Part shown: positions 1 through 11,206 of the stretch, one piece after another
How positions within the stretch are numbered: the first letter of the stretch is position 1
Layout of the letters: each line of letters starts with the position of its first letter
NCBI GenBank assembly: GCA_029747015.1
Contig: JAKOGI010000417.1
Span: forward strand, 553,819-617,818
From: Carnegiea gigantea
Taxonomy: Eukaryota; Streptophyta; Magnoliopsida; Caryophyllales; Cactaceae
Reading direction: 5' to 3'
Length of the DNA stretch: 64,000 nt
Translations under genes and position numbers: made by a program
Notes under the pieces: generated by a model
What the model was told of the DNA's origin: nothing
Seen by the model: only the letters and a program-made list of their open reading frames with translations
Databases searched by the model: none

Positions 1-356
1 ATAGATATGCATATGCATAAATTTACTGCTCGCCATGCTAACTAAGTCTAGATGATCGGAAATCTCTGTTCTTTTTCAAAACAAACTCGATATGGTTTTC
101 CACGCCAACTCAGTTGCCCCTCTTCAATGCGATTTTCCCTCGGCGCCTAAATAGAGCGAGTAGACGCTTAAAGAGGATTGGCGAGGAGGAGACTGGATGC
201 CATATGCCTTTTTCTTTAGATTTAAAGGAAGTAGTGTCTACAAAATGAAACCTTTTGAAAACCTACCGAGTAGATCTTAGTTGTGTGCGTGCATTTTAGG
301 AAAGACCAAACTTAGATTTAAAATTTCGAGGACGAAATTCTTTTAAGGGGGGAGAA
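1..356 (+). mobile_element. Family-A retrotransposon, 3' end of internal region
   Basis: This stretch closely matches 30843-31197, the tail of the other plus-strand family-A internal region. The same tail appears inverted at 21325-21600 and 38724-38996. It holds no open coding frame. A perfect 7-bp inverted repeat with a 4-base loop (AATTTCG-AGGA-CGAAATT, 322-339) precedes the polypurine tract. The element enters from beyond the left edge of the window, so its 5' part is not visible. Confidence 0.85.
341..356 (+). promoter_or_regulatory. Polypurine tract of family-A element
   Basis: The sequence TTTTAAGGGGGGAGAA lies directly before the LTR start TGTAAGACCCGCC at 357. This is the position and composition expected of the plus-strand primer of an LTR retrotransposon. 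The same tract precedes the LTR at 31198. Confidence 0.85.
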
Positions 357-3300
357 TGTAAGACCCGCCTTCGTTATTTTTAAGTTAAGTTGCCTGTCTT
401 GCTTTTTACGTTATAAAACTATATTTTTAGTAACTGTATGAGTTAAATGATTATCGATGTGCTTTTGGGAGTTATAATTTTTTTAAAAGGGGATTATTAT
501 TATTGCTATTATTGATTTAAAATTAGTTCGTGCTATCTGCGCCTTCAAATCCTATCGATAGTTTAATTTAGTCGTTATTCGATTTATTTAGTCACTTCCT
601 GAATGCGAGTAGGTTGTTAACCGTAGAATTAGTTTCGAGGCTTATCAAACCCGAACCTTGATATATTTGGGAACGAATAGTCAATAGAAGGCCGTATTAG
701 TGATTCGGGTTTAGAGTTCGGGATACGAACTAAACTAGCGATGCTTGTTGTTAATCGGCTTATAATAAAAAGAACAAAAAGGGAGGGGTATTTTGGTAAT
801 TAGGCGCGAGGCTTTTTCTTCCTCCGCCTTCACGCGACCCCCCCGAACACTCTCTCTCTCTCTCACTGCTCTGCGTTTTCTCCTCCTCTCCAGCCACCAT
901 GAACGCTGGCCACCTCCTCCCTCCTCACACCCACGCGACGCCGGCGAGCCCCACGGTGGTCCCTGTGTGCAGCCAACGCCTCGCCGACCTTCACCACCCC
1001 CTCTACTCTCCTCTTCTTGCCATGAACAGAGTCGGGCAGCGGCACTTCGGGTGGCCTCGAAGCACCCCCCATGGGCTGGATTTCGGCCAACCTCACCATA
1101 ATCGACCCCCCCATAAACTGAGTGGTTGAATTCAACCTAAATCAGCCACAAACGTCACCAAATTCTAGAGCTAGGGTTCGGTTCGAGCAAGGCAGTGGAC
1201 TAGGGTTTTGGGTTCATCAATTGGCGTGCGTTTGGGACTAAGTGGATCGAGGATTGAGATTTTCCGGCCCTCAAAGTCGAGCCAAACCCTTAGAACAGGT
1301 CCTCTAGTATGAAATCGAGGTGGCTGTTCCTCGCCTCCTAAACTAATATTAATTTTCAAATGAATTTCAGCATATTGATGCTGCATGTCAAGTTAGGGTT
1401 TGTTAAATTCGTTAGAAATGTCAAGAAATGAGCTGTTCATGCTTAGGTTCGATTCATTTGGTTGATTTATGCCTGAGATTGTAAATCGATGCGAATTATG
1501 TGCGTTTAGCTTCGATTCGAACCCATGAATGTAAATCATGCTTGAATTGTTAATTCGAAGTAATTTAAACGTGTTTAGCATCGATTCGAGCCCATGACTG
1601 TAAATCATGCTTGAATTGTTAATTCGAAGTAATTTAAACGTGTTTAGCATCGATTCAAGTTAATGAGTTAACGTATGAAAAAGAATTAATATCGAAGTTA
1701 TATTAACGTGCTTAGCTTCGATTCAAGTTATTTAGCTAATATATGAAAAAGAATTGAAAACGAAGTTAGTTTAACGTGTTTAGCTTCGATTCGAGTTAAA
1801 CTAGCTAATGCATATAAACGAATTAAATTCAAAGCTATTGAAATATATTTAGCTTTCATTCGAACCCTTTTTTAGCACATTCATGTTTAGGAAAGTTACT
1901 TCGAAATGTATCGTATATGTTTAGAATCCAATTCTGTTTGATTTATTGAATAAAGTGTTGTCGATTCATGAATAAATGTGGCCATATGAACGCTTGTTGT
2001 AGCGCACCGCTGAATGGTGCTGGATGCTCAGGTAAGAACCTACACTTCACCCTTTATTTTTATAAGCTAATAGGATAATATGTCGTGATTAATGAATCGA
2101 TGAATCGAGTTGGTAGTTAGATGGATTGAGGAAAGAATCATGAGCGTTCGAGGTCCTGTGGTACGGTGCTTGTGAGGAGGGAGTTCGGGTTGTGAATTGA
2201 CCGCAATTGTGGGGATTGCGAGGCCATGTGTGGCTCATTGTGTTGTTGAAATGATTATAAAGCGTTTGAATATGAAACGTGTGAATCCCTTTCCCCCTTT
2301 TATGTCTAAGATGCATTATGCGTGAAAGTGTGGTGATTTGACAAAGAATGTTTCTCGAGTTTTCAAACTAATAATAGCCATGATTAATAGCAAGCAATAG
2401 CCTATTTTCGCTATACAAACAACATTTGGGAGTGAACCTGCTTGAACGGCGGAATCCCTAAAACGGTTTAGAAAAGTGTGAGTTATGTGACAAATGATTT
2501 TACCAAAAGACACAACAAAATTATTAGCCGTTGTGGCCAATACGCTTTAAAGTGGCTAAGATAATGTGTTTCAGACCATATGAAAAGAATGAAAAGAATG
2601 ATGTTACCCTAGGGGATAAGTCCGGATAAACCCTAGAGGCCCTGACGAGGGCTAATGTAATGGTCCGATATGTTTTATGTAGCCATCCCGGGAGTAAGAG
2701 CTTAAGCGTAAGCGTTGGGTCTCACTATGGGGTCGAGAATAGTTCTCACCCAATCAGCACCCTGTAATGATCTTATGCCAGAAGTACTTTCGTACTAAGT
2801 TAAGAAAAGCAATGGGCCCTTTGCCATTTTTAAACGATTAAAAAGGAAAGGAAGTTCTTTTTATAGGCCCAAAAGGCTATATGGAATGATGTATGAAAAG
2901 CGTATAAGGGTCGTTACACGACCAAACGAAATGAAACTTCCTTTAAAGACTAAGAAAACGTTTTCAACGAAAGAAAGAAAGCTTTCAATGAATGAGTTAT
3001 GAAATGATCCTCTAGCATGTTTGAATGTGGATTCTTAGCCTATGTATTAAAGGAAAGCTTTCAATGGATGCATTATGAATGATTCTTAAGTGTGGTTGAA
3101 CGTGGATTCTAATCTTATGTGGCATCATTCTTATCCATAGCAAATCTGTCTGATTTATAGTGTATGATATGAGAAAGAAAGTTATAGCACGTTAAAAATT
3201 CCATGAATGAAGGCGTCTCTTCCTAAAAAAAAAAAGAACGTTGATATACGAATAGCATGCGAAGGTGTCATACAGCTTAATATGATGTTTAAAGGTACTT

Positions 3301-3938
3301 AAATGCTTGATACGTGTTTATGCGTGTGATATGTATATTATATGAATGAAATACCAAGAAAAGTGTAATTATGAAAAGGATAACCTTAGATACACATCAT
3401 ATGATTGAGGGTTCATGTGTAGTTTAAATGGAGTGTTAGGAAGTTATGTTATGAAAAGAAAAGATCCTTATACTTAGCCTTCGATGCTTACTCACGTGCC
3501 TAACTGCTTGCTAGTAAAGAACTCCGTCGTTGAGGAACCTAGAAATATGATTGAGTGGTCAAAGTGAAGTTTATATTTAGTGATCCTCCCATAAAGGTTC
3601 TATGAATATCTATTATGATAGTAAAGTATGGAAACGTGATATGTGACTAGTAAAGATAGTATTGCCTGCAACGGTTTTGGTTTCAAAGGGATTGGGGGAC
3701 ATTCACTAAGCGTGTGGTTGCTCATCCACTACTCTTTCCCCTTTTCCCCAGGTTTGCTTTCTGACACGAATGAGTTTGAGTTAGATAAGTCCAGAAGGAA
3801 CATATTATTGCTTACAAGGCGTCGTATGTGCTCATTTAAAGGGATCTTACGTGTTTAATGAAGTCAGTAATGTAGTCTTAGTTTATAATGGTCTGTAAAC
3901 GATTATTCTAGTTCATGTAATGCATATGGTATAAAGGT
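357..3938 (+). repeat. Family-A LTR, first segment of a rearranged LTR
   Basis: This begins TGTAAGACCCGCC and is collinear with the complete LTR at 31198-35226 up to about 34850 of that copy, so it lacks the last ~375 bp. In order it contains a GC-rich CT-repeat leader (about 780-1110), AT-rich repeats of about 69 bp (1505-1700), a CAG/GTAAG donor-like site at 2029-2036, a CGCAAT...ATTGCG hairpin (2202-2220), a block shared with family B (about 2610-2790) and a pyrimidine-rich acceptor-like site ending at CAG 3749-3751. At 3938 the match stops and a second LTR segment begins. The short ORFs inside are not convincing genes. Confidence 0.85.
1505..1700 (+). repeat. Tandem repeats, ~69-bp period, in family-A LTR
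   Basis: The phrase GTTTAGCNTCGATTC recurs with TTTAG starting at 1505, 1574 and 1643, which is a 69-bp spacing. Related, more degenerate units continue to about 1850. The same array lies at about 32340-32760 in the complete LTR. Family B has a 68-bp version. Confidence 0.8.
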
Positions 3939-6924
3939 CTCTCTCCCAACGCACTCCCTCTCTCCCTCTCTCTCTGGTGCCACGGTTGCCGGTGGGCCTC
4001 ATCGCCGACCGCCACCTGTCGCCGGCAAGAGAAGGGGGCGACCGGTCCCCTCAGCCACGCCAACCACCAGCCTTTTTCCTCCGCTTCTCACCGCGAAACA
4101 GAGCCACGTTTTGGTGGCCTGAAAACGCCACCCACGTGCCGGAAATCGGCCAAACGCCTCCAAACGACCTCTTTTATAGATTGAGGGGCCAATTTCACTT
4201 CAAACCACACGCAGAAGGGCTTGATTTCAAGAGCTAGGGTTCGATTTTGGGAAGCACACAGGCCACGGTTTCGGTCCAGCAACGTGGGCATGAGTTTGGC
4301 GTGCAATTGTTGCTACTAGGGTTGAATTTAGGCTGAGTCAAGTGAGTGTTTCTCACCTCCTAAGCTATTACTATTTTCGAAATTAATTTTCAGCAGATTG
4401 ATGTTGCATGTCAAGTTAGGGTTTGCTAAATGCGTTAGAAATGTCAAGAAGTGAGCTATACCTCCTTGAGTTCGATTCATGCAGTCAATTTATGCCTGAG
4501 ATTGTGATTCGAAATGAATTATACATGTTTAGCGTTAATTCGATTGCAAGTAGTTAATGGATGCCTGAGATTGTAAATTAACGCGAATTATGTGCGTTTA
4601 GCTTCAATTCGAATCAATAAACGTAAATCATGCCTGAGTTGTTAATTCGAAGTAAATTAAATGTGTTTAGCGTCGATTCGAAACAATGAATGTAATTTAT
4701 GCTTGAGATGTTAATTCGAAGTTAATTTAACGTGTTTAGCATCGATTCAAGTTAATTAGTTGATGCATGAAAAAGGATTAAAAACGAAGTTAGTTTAACG
4801 TGTTTAGCATCGATTCAAGTTAATGAGTTAATGTATGAAAAAGAATTAAAATCGAAGTTGCGTTAACATGCTTAGCTTCTATTCAAGTTATTTAGCTAAT
4901 ATGTGAAAAATGATTAAAATCGAAGTCCTTTTAACGTGTTTAGCTTCCATTCGAATTGATTAACCGATGCGTGCAAATGAGCTAATTTCGAGGTTAATGA
5001 AATGTGTTTAGCTTTGAATCAAGTGGATTAGCTAATGCATGTTAAAGGAATTAATCTCGAAGCTATATAAACGCGTTTAGCTTCGATTCAAGTTAAACTA
5101 GCTAATGCATGTAAACAATTTAAATTCGAAGCTATTGAAATATGTTTAGCCTTCATTCGAACCCTTTTTAGTGCATTCATGCTTATAAAAGTTACTTCGA
5201 AATGCATCGTATATGTTTAGAATCAAATTATGTTTGATTTACTGAATAAAGTGTTGTCGAATTATGGACAAATGTGACTATATGTACGCTTGTTGTAACG
5301 CACTGCTGAATGGTGTTGGTTGCTCAGGTAAGAGCCTATGTTATATGAAAAGAATGATGTTACCCTAGGGGATAAGTCCGGATAAACCCTAGAGGCCCTG
5401 ACGAGGGCTAATGTAATGGTCCGATATGTTTTATGTAGCTATCCCGGGAGTAAGAGCTTAAGCTCTCACTATGGGGTCGAGAATAGTTCTCACCCAATCA
5501 GCACCCTGTAATGATCTTATGCCAGAAGTACTTTCGTACTAAGTTAAGAAAAGCAATTGACCCTTTGCCATTTTTATTAAAAAGGAAAGGAAGTTCTTTT
5601 TATGGGCCCAAAAGGCTATATGGAATGATGTATGAAAAGCTTATAAGGGTCGTTGCACGACCAAACGAAATAAAACTTCCTTTGAAGACTAAGAAAATGT
5701 TTTCAACGAAAGAAAGAAAGCTTTCACCCTGTAATGATCTTATGCCATGTTTGAATGTGGACTCTTTCATAGCCTAAGGAAAGAAAAGCAATTGATTATG
5801 AATGATTCTTAAGCCATTTTTAAGCGATTAAAAAGGAAAGGAAGTTCTTTTTATGGGCCCAAAAGGCTATATGGAATGATGTATGAAAAGCTTATAAGGG
5901 TCGTTACACGACCAAATGAAATAAAACTTCCTTTGAAGACTAAGAAAACGTTTTCAACGAAAGAAAGAAAGCTTTCAATGAATGAGTTATGAAATGATCC
6001 TCAGGTATGTTTGAATGTGGATTCTTAGCCTATGTATTAAAGGAAAGCTTTCAATGGATACATTATGAGTGATTCTTAAGTATGGTTGAACGTGGATTCT
6101 AATCTTATGTGGCATCATTCTTATCCATAGCAAATCTGTCTGATTTAAAGTGTATGAGATGAGAAAGAAAGTTATAGCACGTTAAAAATTCCATGAATGA
6201 ATGCGTCTCTTCCTAAAAGAATGAACGTTCATATGTGAATAGCATGCGAGGGTGTCATATAGCTTAATATAATGTTTAAAGGTACTTAAATGCTTGATAT
6301 GTGTTTATGTGTGTGATATGTATATTATATGAATGAAATGCCAAGAAAAGTGTAATTATGAAAAGGGATAACCTTATATACACATCATATGATTGAGGGT
6401 TCATGTGTAGTTTAAATGGAGTGTTAGGAAGTTATGTTATGAAAAGAAAAGATCGTTATACTTGGCCTTCGATGCTTACTCGCGTGCCCAACTACTTGCT
6501 AGAAAAGAACTCCGTCGTTGAGGAACCTAGAAATATGATTGAGTGGTCGAAGTGAAGTTTATGTTTAGCGATCCTCCCATAAAGGTTCTATGAATATCTA
6601 TTATGATAGTAAAGTATGGAAACGTGATATGTGACTAGTAAAGATAGTATTGCCTGCAACGGTTTTGGTTTTAAGGGGGTTGGGGGGACACTCACTGAGC
6701 GTGTGGTTGCTCATCCCATTAGTTTTTCCCCTTTTCCCCATGTTTTCTTTTTGACTGAAAGAAGTTGAGTCAGATAAGTCCAGAAGGAACCTATTATCGC
6801 TTGTAAGGCGTTTAGCCTGGAAACGGTCAGTTTTCAGGGGGAACTCTGTCCGTTTCATCCCAGAATTTAAGTAAGAAGTTAGGAAAATGTAACGCTTCCG
6901 GCGTAGGGGCCTGGGGGTGTTACA
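3939..6924 (+). repeat. Second LTR segment fused to the family-A LTR; chimeric and deleted
   Basis: From 3939 the sequence restarts at a GC-rich leader whose closest match is the family-B leader (inverted at about 9780-9930). It then follows the family-A order down to the LTR end GTGTTACA at 6924, followed by GATG, the first bases seen between this LTR and its PBS in other copies. Compared with 31198-35226 it lacks about 545 bp at ~5340, including the conserved hairpin block. It also lacks about 370 bp at ~6811, where AAGGC is shared at both breakpoints. The acceptor-like CAG is changed to CAT here (about 6740). Together with 357-3938 it makes a 6.57-kb compound LTR. Confidence 0.75.
5555..5990 (+). 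repeat. Imperfect tandem duplication inside the LTR
   Basis: About 5567-5725 and 5815-5970 carry the same run, with CCATTTTTA, GGAAAGGAAGTTC, GGGCCCAAAAGGC and AACGAAAGAAAGAAAGC in the same order. They are separated by about 90 bp that also contain scrambled pieces of the neighbourhood. Other family-A LTRs have one copy, so the duplication is specific to this one. Confidence 0.7.
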
Positions 6925-8459
6925 GATGACCGAATGTGACACCCCCGACTGCCTTCCAGGGATGTTGCACCGCCAGAATCCCTCGAGGAAGACCCCTAAG
7001 GCTCTTCTTCTATTAACTTTCTTCTTAATTTTACCAAACTTTATTTTAGTTGGGAAATCCTGAGACGAAACCGGCAGAGTTCCGTCTGTAATTTCAACAT
7101 TTCCATAATTTACATTATAATTTTTATGGTACCTGTATCATTACGACCAAATTCAAAAAGGGAGTAGGAGATTCCAGCGAGTCACACACTCGCGATTGAG
7201 GCTTATGCCTTTACAAACAACTATTTACAATGACCTACATAAGTTTCGTACTACTAGAGCCACTACATGCCCAATTCATGCACTTTTCATGCAAAATATT
7301 ATTGCAGGAAGCCACATCACTTCATGTCACGGGTACGTCTTACAGGAGCAGCTAATGGTCTTAGAAGAAACACAGATTCTTTCATCATTCATCACCTGGG
7401 GGAAAAAGGGAAAGGAAATGGAGTGAGCCCCCACATGTTCAGTGAGTGTTCCTCCAGTCCTTAAAACAAAACCCTTTTCAAGCAATAATACTCATAATAT
7501 TCACTTATCAAGCATTTAGCTAATATTAACATGGTATTAGGCAACATATTATAGGACACAGGTTGAAGAACATAAACATCGAACAAGTCACGACTTATGT
7601 ATTCACTAGGCACATTTGAATGTCATTTCACGATTCACTGGCGCGTCACATGTTCTATTTGAAGCCATATTCATCATATTTAAGGACATTTTCTTTAAAT
7701 CTGCAATGAAACTTTCTTTGAACATTTGAAAGCATTTCATAACCTTGAGGTTCTTAATATTTTGAAAGAGTTTACATTTCGCATTCGTCGTGAAACGACC
7801 CTTGTAAGCGTTTCATAGTCATTCCATATGGCCTCTTTGGGCCCATAAAACATTCTTTTTCTTTAAAACATATAAAATGACAAAGGCCAATTGCTTTTCT
7901 TATCTTGGTAAGAAATTACTTCTGGCATAAGATCATTACAGGGTGCTGATTGGGTGAGAACTATTCTCCACCCCATAGTGAGACTTAATGCTCACGCTTA
8001 AGCTCTTACTCCTGGGATGGCTACATACAACATATCGGACCATTACATTAGCCCTCGTTAGGGCCTCTAGGATTTATCCGGACTTATCCCCTAGGTTAAC
8101 ATTATTTACATCATATCATATTGTCCGCAGCACATTATCTTAGCCACTTAAAGCGTATCGGCCATAACGGCTAGTAATTTTCCGTTTCAAACGATAAAAT
8201 CATTTAACGTATAATTCCCATCTCCCTTTTGTTAAAAACGTTTTAGGGATTCCTCCCAAACACTATTTGAATAGCTAAAATGGGCCGTAGCGCGTTATTA
8301 GACATGGCTATTATTCATTTAAAACACACGAAGAGTCATTTGCTAAAACATCACCCTTCCACACACATGTTACATTTAAAACATACGAGGAAAAGGGTAT
8401 ACACATATCACATTCAAACACTTCGTAATCATTTCAACACAATGAGCCACACATGACCT

Positions 8460-8478
8460 CGCAATCCACACGATTGCG
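8460..8478 (-). promoter_or_regulatory. Conserved LTR hairpin, family B
   Basis: CGCAATC-CACAC-GATTGCG is a perfect 7-bp inverted repeat with a 5-base loop. Equivalent structures lie at the same relative place in other LTRs: 2202-2220, 26261-26279, 33112-33130, 36845-36863, 41976-41992, 55575-55593 and 62333-62351. The stem is retained while the loop changes. Its function is unknown; an RNA structure in the transcript is an inference. Confidence 0.6.
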
Positions 8479-8992
8479 GTCAATTCACAACCCAGTCTCC
8501 CTCCTCACTTGTACCGTACCACAAGACCTCGAACGCTCATAATTCTTTCCTCAAACCATCCAACTACCAACTCGATTCATCGATTTATTAATCACAACAT
8601 ATTATCATATTAGCTTATGAAAAAGGGGGGGGAAGATTAGGCCCTTACCTGAGCAACCAGCATCATTCAGCGAAGCGTTACAACAAGCGTGCATAAAGCC
8701 ACATTTATTCATAATTCGACAATACTTTATTCAGTAAATCAAACATGATTCGATTCTAAACATATACGTTGCATTTCGAAGTAACTTCCCTAAGTATGAA
8801 TGTACTAAAAAAAAGTTCGAATTTATTTCGTTTACACACATAATACATTAGCTAGTTCAATTCGAATGGAAGCTAAACACGTTAAACTAACTTCGTTTTA
8901 AATCCCTTTTCATATATTAGCTAAATAACTTGAATCGATGCTAAACATATCAAACTAACTTCGTTTCTAATTCCTTTTCAAGCAATAACTCA

Positions 8993-9296
8993 TTAACTCG
9001 ATTCGAAGCTAAATACGTTAAATTAACTTCGATTTTAATTCCGTTTCGGACAATAACTCATTAACTCGATTCGAAGCTAAATACGTTAAATGAACTTCGA
9101 TTTTAATTCCGTTTCGGACAATAACTCATTAACTCGATTCGAAGCTAAATACGTTAAATTAACTTCGATTTTAATTCCGTTTTAAACAATAACTCATTAA
9201 CTCGAATCGAAGCTAAATACGTTAAATTAACTTCGATTTTAATTCCGTTTTAAACTATAACTCACTAACTTGAATCGAAGCTAAATACGTCCACAT
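8993..9296 (-). repeat. 68-bp tandem repeats in family-B LTR
   Basis: The phrase TTAACTCGATTCGAAGCTAA recurs at 8993, 9061, 9129, 9197 and, degenerately, 9265, an exact 68-bp spacing. Each unit also carries ACGTTAAATTAACTTCG, which contains the short palindrome TTAA. Upstream units (about 8850-8990) are more diverged. The array lies between the leader and the hairpin block. Confidence 0.9.
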
Positions 9297-10180
9297 AAAT
9301 TCGAATTCACTGTTCACACAAGATTGTGGTTTATGTACAAAACTCACATCGATTCACAAATTCAGGCATGAAACAACCAATTGATTCGAACCTAAGCATG
9401 AATAACTTATTTCTTGTCATTTCTAACGAATTTAATAAGCCCTAACTTGACATGCAACATCACACCGCTGAAAAATTAACTTCGAAAATAGTAATAACTT
9501 AGGAGGGAGAAACACTTACTTGGGTTAGCCTAGTTTCAACCTCAAACAGTAAATACCAATGCTCCCACGCTGCTAAACCCGAAACCAAGCCTGTCAGTCA
9601 ACAAATTCGAACCCTAGCCCCCGATTTGGTAATGCCTGTGGCGAATTGAGGCTCGATTTTTGGCTCCAATTTATAGAGGAGGCTGGGATGGAGGTGGGTC
9701 ATCGGATTTCGGCACGTGGATGGTCAATTTCCGGTGGTGGACGCGTACCTGGGTCGGTTTCTGGCCGTGCGACGTGGAGGACGAGAGGTGGGGAGGTTTG
9801 GGCGGTGGTTGGCGTGGCTGAGGGGACCGATCGTCCCCTTCTCTCGCCGGCGACAGGTGGCGGTCGGCGATGAGACCCACCGGCGACCGTGGCCCTAGAG
9901 AGAGAGGGAGACGCGTTAGAGAGAGAGAGAGCGAGCGTGTGTGGGGGGGTGTCCTGCCCGACTTCGGTCTCCCCTCCCCTTATCAATCCTTTTTCTTTTC
10001 CCTTTTTTTTGTTGTTTTGGGTTAAACTAACAACATTCAACTAAATTCTGGTCCCGTACTCGCTAATGGTTAGGCTAACCCGAATTGAACGACCTACCAT
10101 GAACATTTCGGTTTAAACTTTGGGAATCGGCCAGTAAAACGAAAAACGATTTTAAAAACTGGGTTTAGCGTTGATTCAAA

Positions 10181-10194
10181 TATTTTATAAATAA
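10181..10194 (-). promoter_or_regulatory. Candidate TATA box of family-B LTR
   Basis: On the element strand this reads TTATTTATAAAATA, about 170 bp inside the LTR start and upstream of the GC-rich CT-repeat leader. The same motif occurs at 19241-19254 and 38439-38452 in the other B LTRs, and at 21164-21177 and 28124-28137 in family A. Assignment is by motif and position only. Confidence 0.5.
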
Positions 10195-10363
10195 GTAGCG
10201 TCAACGATAACGTTAGTCAAATAATCGTCCCTTTTATTGAAACTAGTCGTTAAAAACTCACACGGTCGATTTAATATTTTCGTCGGATAACGAATCAAAA
10301 GCAACTGGTAAAATCAGCAACTAAACAGTTAGTCAGTAATAGCATGAAAGCATGGCCCTTACA

Positions 10364-10380
10364 CTCTCCCCCCTAAAAGA
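10364..10380 (-). promoter_or_regulatory. Polypurine tract of family-B element
   Basis: The element strand reads TCTTTTAGGGGGGAGAG immediately before the LTR start TGTAAGGGCC. It overlaps the last codons of the integrase frame, whose TAG stop lies within the tract. Confidence 0.85.
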
Positions 10381-11206
10381 TCGTCCTCGAAATTTGTTCA
10401 CCTGGTGAAAATAATGTGAGATATTTCTCACGCATTTCGCTTTCTAACTCCCAAGTTGCTTCTACCACCTTGTGATGTTTCCATAGCACCTTAGCATAGG
10501 GAATGCTCCTGTTTCTGAGCTTCTTTTCTGTCTTCTCCAAAATCCGAATGGGTTCTTCTACATAGGTGAGATTCTCCTTAACTTGTAGGGGTTCATATCG
10601 AATGACATGATCTGGATCCGAAACGTATTTCCGGAGACTGGATACATGAAATACATCATGGATGCCTTGCAATGAGGGTGGTAAGGCCAGTTGGTACGCA
10701 ACCGATCCTACTTTCTGCAAGATTTCAAACGGTCCAATGAACCGTGGGCTTAGTTTTCCCTTTTGTCCAAATCTTATGCTTCCCTTGAGTGGGGACACTT
10801 TCAGAAATACATGGTCTCCAATCTCAAACTCCAGCGGCCTTCTCCTATTATCCGCGTAGCTCTTTCGTCTACTTTGTGCAGCTTGCAATCTCTTGCGGAT
10901 TGTCTTGATTATTCCGATCGTTCGATCGATTAAGTCAACGTTGGATGGTTCCCTTTCCCCAATTTCATTCCAACAAACCGGAGTTCTGCAATGTCTACCG
11001 TATAGCGCCTTGAAAGGAGCCATGCCTATACTGGCATGGTGACTATTATTGTACGCAAATTCAACCAGAGGCAGGTTATGATCCCAAGTTCCAGCAGAAT
11101 CGAGGGCATAGGCTCTCAACATATCCTCCAGGGTTTGAATAGTTCTTTCAGGTTGACCGTCCGTCTGAGGATGGAAGGCCGTACTTAAACGTAGTTCTGT
11201 GCCCAT
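10373..11206 (-). pseudogene. Integrase C-terminal part with chromodomain-like tail
   Basis: This is the downstream piece of the broken integrase. It begins just after the second catalytic Asp region and contains QTDGQPERTIQTLE, carrying the catalytic Glu of the D,D-E triad (Ser is more usual where Pro stands). The GPF/Y-type region follows (FIGPFEILQKVG). The end (about residues 215-265) has EEPIRILEKTEKKLR, KVLWKHHKVVEATWE and EMREKYLTLF, the pattern of the C-terminal chromodomain of Tekay/Del elements, thought to steer integration toward particular chromatin. It is 278 codons with the stop. A one-base loss near 11245 separates it from the upstream part. Confidence 0.9.

Larger units (their letters stand above)
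6935..10363 (-). repeat. Family-B 3' LTR, complete
   Basis: In the plus-strand reading it runs from TGTGACACCCCCG (6935) to CCCTTACA (10363), so on the element strand it has TGTAAGGG...GTCACA ends. The inner edge abuts the polypurine tract. Inside, in element orientation, are a TATA-like TTATTTATAAAATA (10181-10194), a CT/GC-rich leader (about 9640-9960), 68-bp repeats (8993-9296), CAG/GTAAG (8644-8651), a hairpin (8460-8478), a block shared with family A (about 7925-8095) and a pyrimidine-CAG site (7396-7398). Confidence 0.9.

Noticed and set aside
793..1135. ORFs of 60-130 codons on both strands in the GC-rich LTR leaders (also 9646-10040, 18705-19099, 20663-21047, 27546-27981, 31576-31977, 37883-38251, 56369-56687, 63120-63380)
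   Set aside because: They come from low-complexity CT/GA-rich DNA with few stops. Opposite strands are open at once, frames differ between families, and no domain is visible. They are more likely untranslated leader.
1393..1650. Repeat-containing ORF (LNTFKLLRINNSSMIY twice), also 32235-32450
   Set aside because: It is produced by the ~69-bp tandem repeat in the LTR, antisense to the element, with varying copy number.
8993..9296. CRISPR-like regularly spaced repeats
   Set aside because: The units are contiguous 68-bp tandem repeats without unique spacers, inside an LTR of a eukaryotic element.
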